Shown: piece by piece, positions 63,391-64,000 of the stretch
How positions within the stretch are numbered: the first letter of the stretch is position 1
Layout of the letters: the number at the start of each line of letters is the position of its first letter
Assembly (NCBI RefSeq): GCF_001029435.1
Contig: NZ_LDOV01000020.1
Location: 1-64,000, forward strand
From: Photobacterium aphoticum
GTDB taxonomy: Bacteria; Pseudomonadota; Gammaproteobacteria; Enterobacterales; Vibrionaceae
Reading direction: 5' to 3'
Length of the DNA stretch: 64,000 nt
Notes under the pieces: generated by a model
Database searches by the model: none
Told to the model about the DNA's origin: nothing
Seen by the model: only the letters and a program-made list of their open reading frames with translations
Translations under genes and position numbers: made by a program

Positions 63391-64000
63391 TTATTCCGCT
63401 TGCTCGTTCGCCATCACACGCTTTGGTGCCAGACGACCGTCACGGTCAATCACACCGACGCCGATGAACTCACGGGACTCGCCCACGGTAATACGCACTT
63501 GCGTGCCTTCCGCCGGCACAGTACCCGCATTCACTGGGTTACCGTGCAGAATGTACACCGCCGATGCCGGTACAATGTTCACTTCAGGAAGATCTTGCAC
63601 TGCCGTATCGGTTGGCAGCAACAATGGATCCAGCAGCTCACCCGGGGCAATGTCTTGCGCCTTGGCTTGCTCTAGCAGGGCTTCCAGTTGCTCAAGGGTC
63701 ACCATGCGCTCTACCGGGTAGTGAGACACACCGGTACGACGCAAGTAAGTCACGTGTGCACCGCAGCCTAGCATTTCCCCAAGATCATCAACGATGGTAC
63801 GGATGTAGGTGCCTTTTGACACATGCAGTTCCATCTCCACTTCGTTGTTGCTAAAGCGCAGCAAATCCACTGAGTAAACGGTGATTTTGCGTGACTCACG
63901 CGGCACTTCAATCCCCTCGCGGGCATATTCGTACAGCTTACGACCTTGGTATTTCAGCGCCGAGTACATCGACGGGATCTGATCCGTCGTGCCACGGAAC
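63391..64000 (-). CDS. truB: tRNA pseudouridine(55) synthase TruB, 5' end outside window
   Basis: Partial: the frame runs in from the window edge with [20 protein letters not shown], so the N-terminal part is missing and the apparent Met at 63969 is internal. [20 protein letters not shown] (in part) with [16 protein letters not shown] and [14 protein letters not shown] is the family core, and the C-terminal PUA-like region has [12 protein letters not shown] and [19 protein letters not shown]. Makes pseudouridine 55 in tRNA. Upstream (to the right) would be rbfA or infB in relatives. Confidence 0.95.
   Translation of the reverse strand, partial: FRGTTDQIPSMYSALKYQGRKLYEYAREGIEVPRESRKITVYSVDLLRFSNNEVEMELHVSKGTYIRTIVDDLGEMLGCGAHVTYLRRTGVSHYPVERMVTLEQLEALLEQAKAQDIAPGELLDPLLLPTDTAVQDLPEVNIVPASAVYILHGNPVNAGTVPAEGTQVRITVGESREFIGVGVIDRDGRLAPKRVMANEQAE

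Overview
The window looks like chromosomal DNA of a gammaproteobacterium of the Vibrionaceae. The evidence is gene order: pilV-pilX-pilW-fimT | pilE | dnaJ-dnaK-grpE | nadK | recN | bamE | rnfH-ratA | smpB | ssrA, together with deoD-deoB-deoA-deoC-xapX-nupC and truB-rpsO-pnp-nlpI, all run as I recall them from Vibrio cholerae. Base composition is balanced, which would suit Salinivibrio or Grimontia relatives, but the genus cannot be settled by reading. No 16S gene, tRNA, IS element, integrase or CRISPR array was seen.

Layout. (1) 0.1-3.5 kb: type IV pilus minor pilins. (2) 3.6-13.1 kb: heat-shock chaperones with readable sigma32 promoters, NAD kinase, recN under two LexA boxes, outer-membrane assembly and trans-translation (smpB, ssrA). 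(3) 13.1-23.45 kb: an accessory island directly downstream of ssrA, the locus that carries VPI-1 in V. cholerae. It holds hipBA with three HipB-type operators, a WYL regulator divergent from a large helicase-nuclease gene that overlaps an unrecognised 657-residue partner gene, a small ORF with its own terminator, and an HNH endonuclease with an N-terminal domain resembling the ScoMcrA-type phosphorothioate-DNA reader. It reads as a defence and stress island. (4) 23.5-27.2 kb: a nucleoside-use cluster (NAD(P)H oxidoreductase, NupC, nucleoside phosphorylase, YeiL-like regulator). (5) 27.4-40.6 kb: core genes (peptidase T-like, XRE regulator, yjjX, trpR, slt, ettA, radA, a double-PilZ protein, serB, ytjB). 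(6) 40.6-50.8 kb: deoxynucleoside catabolism (deoCABD), XapX protein, second NupC with a deoP2-like promoter, yjjV, a small protein, glgX. (7) 51-59.2 kb: prfC, holD-rimI, yhbS-ubiT, a GGDEF/EAL protein and ubiUV with an FNR-like box. (8) 59.2-64 kb: nlpI, pnp, rpsO and a truB gene cut by the window edge.

The best candidate for an undescribed system is the WYL regulator plus helicase-nuclease plus partner module at 15.15-21.64 kb. The two operons diverge from a 142-bp control region that holds opposed sigma70-like promoters and two copies of TGTC-N9-GACA placed 40 bp apart, one lying exactly in the spacer of the helicase promoter. The partner protein shows only faint Argonaute/PIWI-like traits; that link is a hypothesis. 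A second notable pattern is a pair of purine-rich CGAG repeat elements, bounded by inverted repeats, at 45.85-46.05 and 63.12-63.37 kb.
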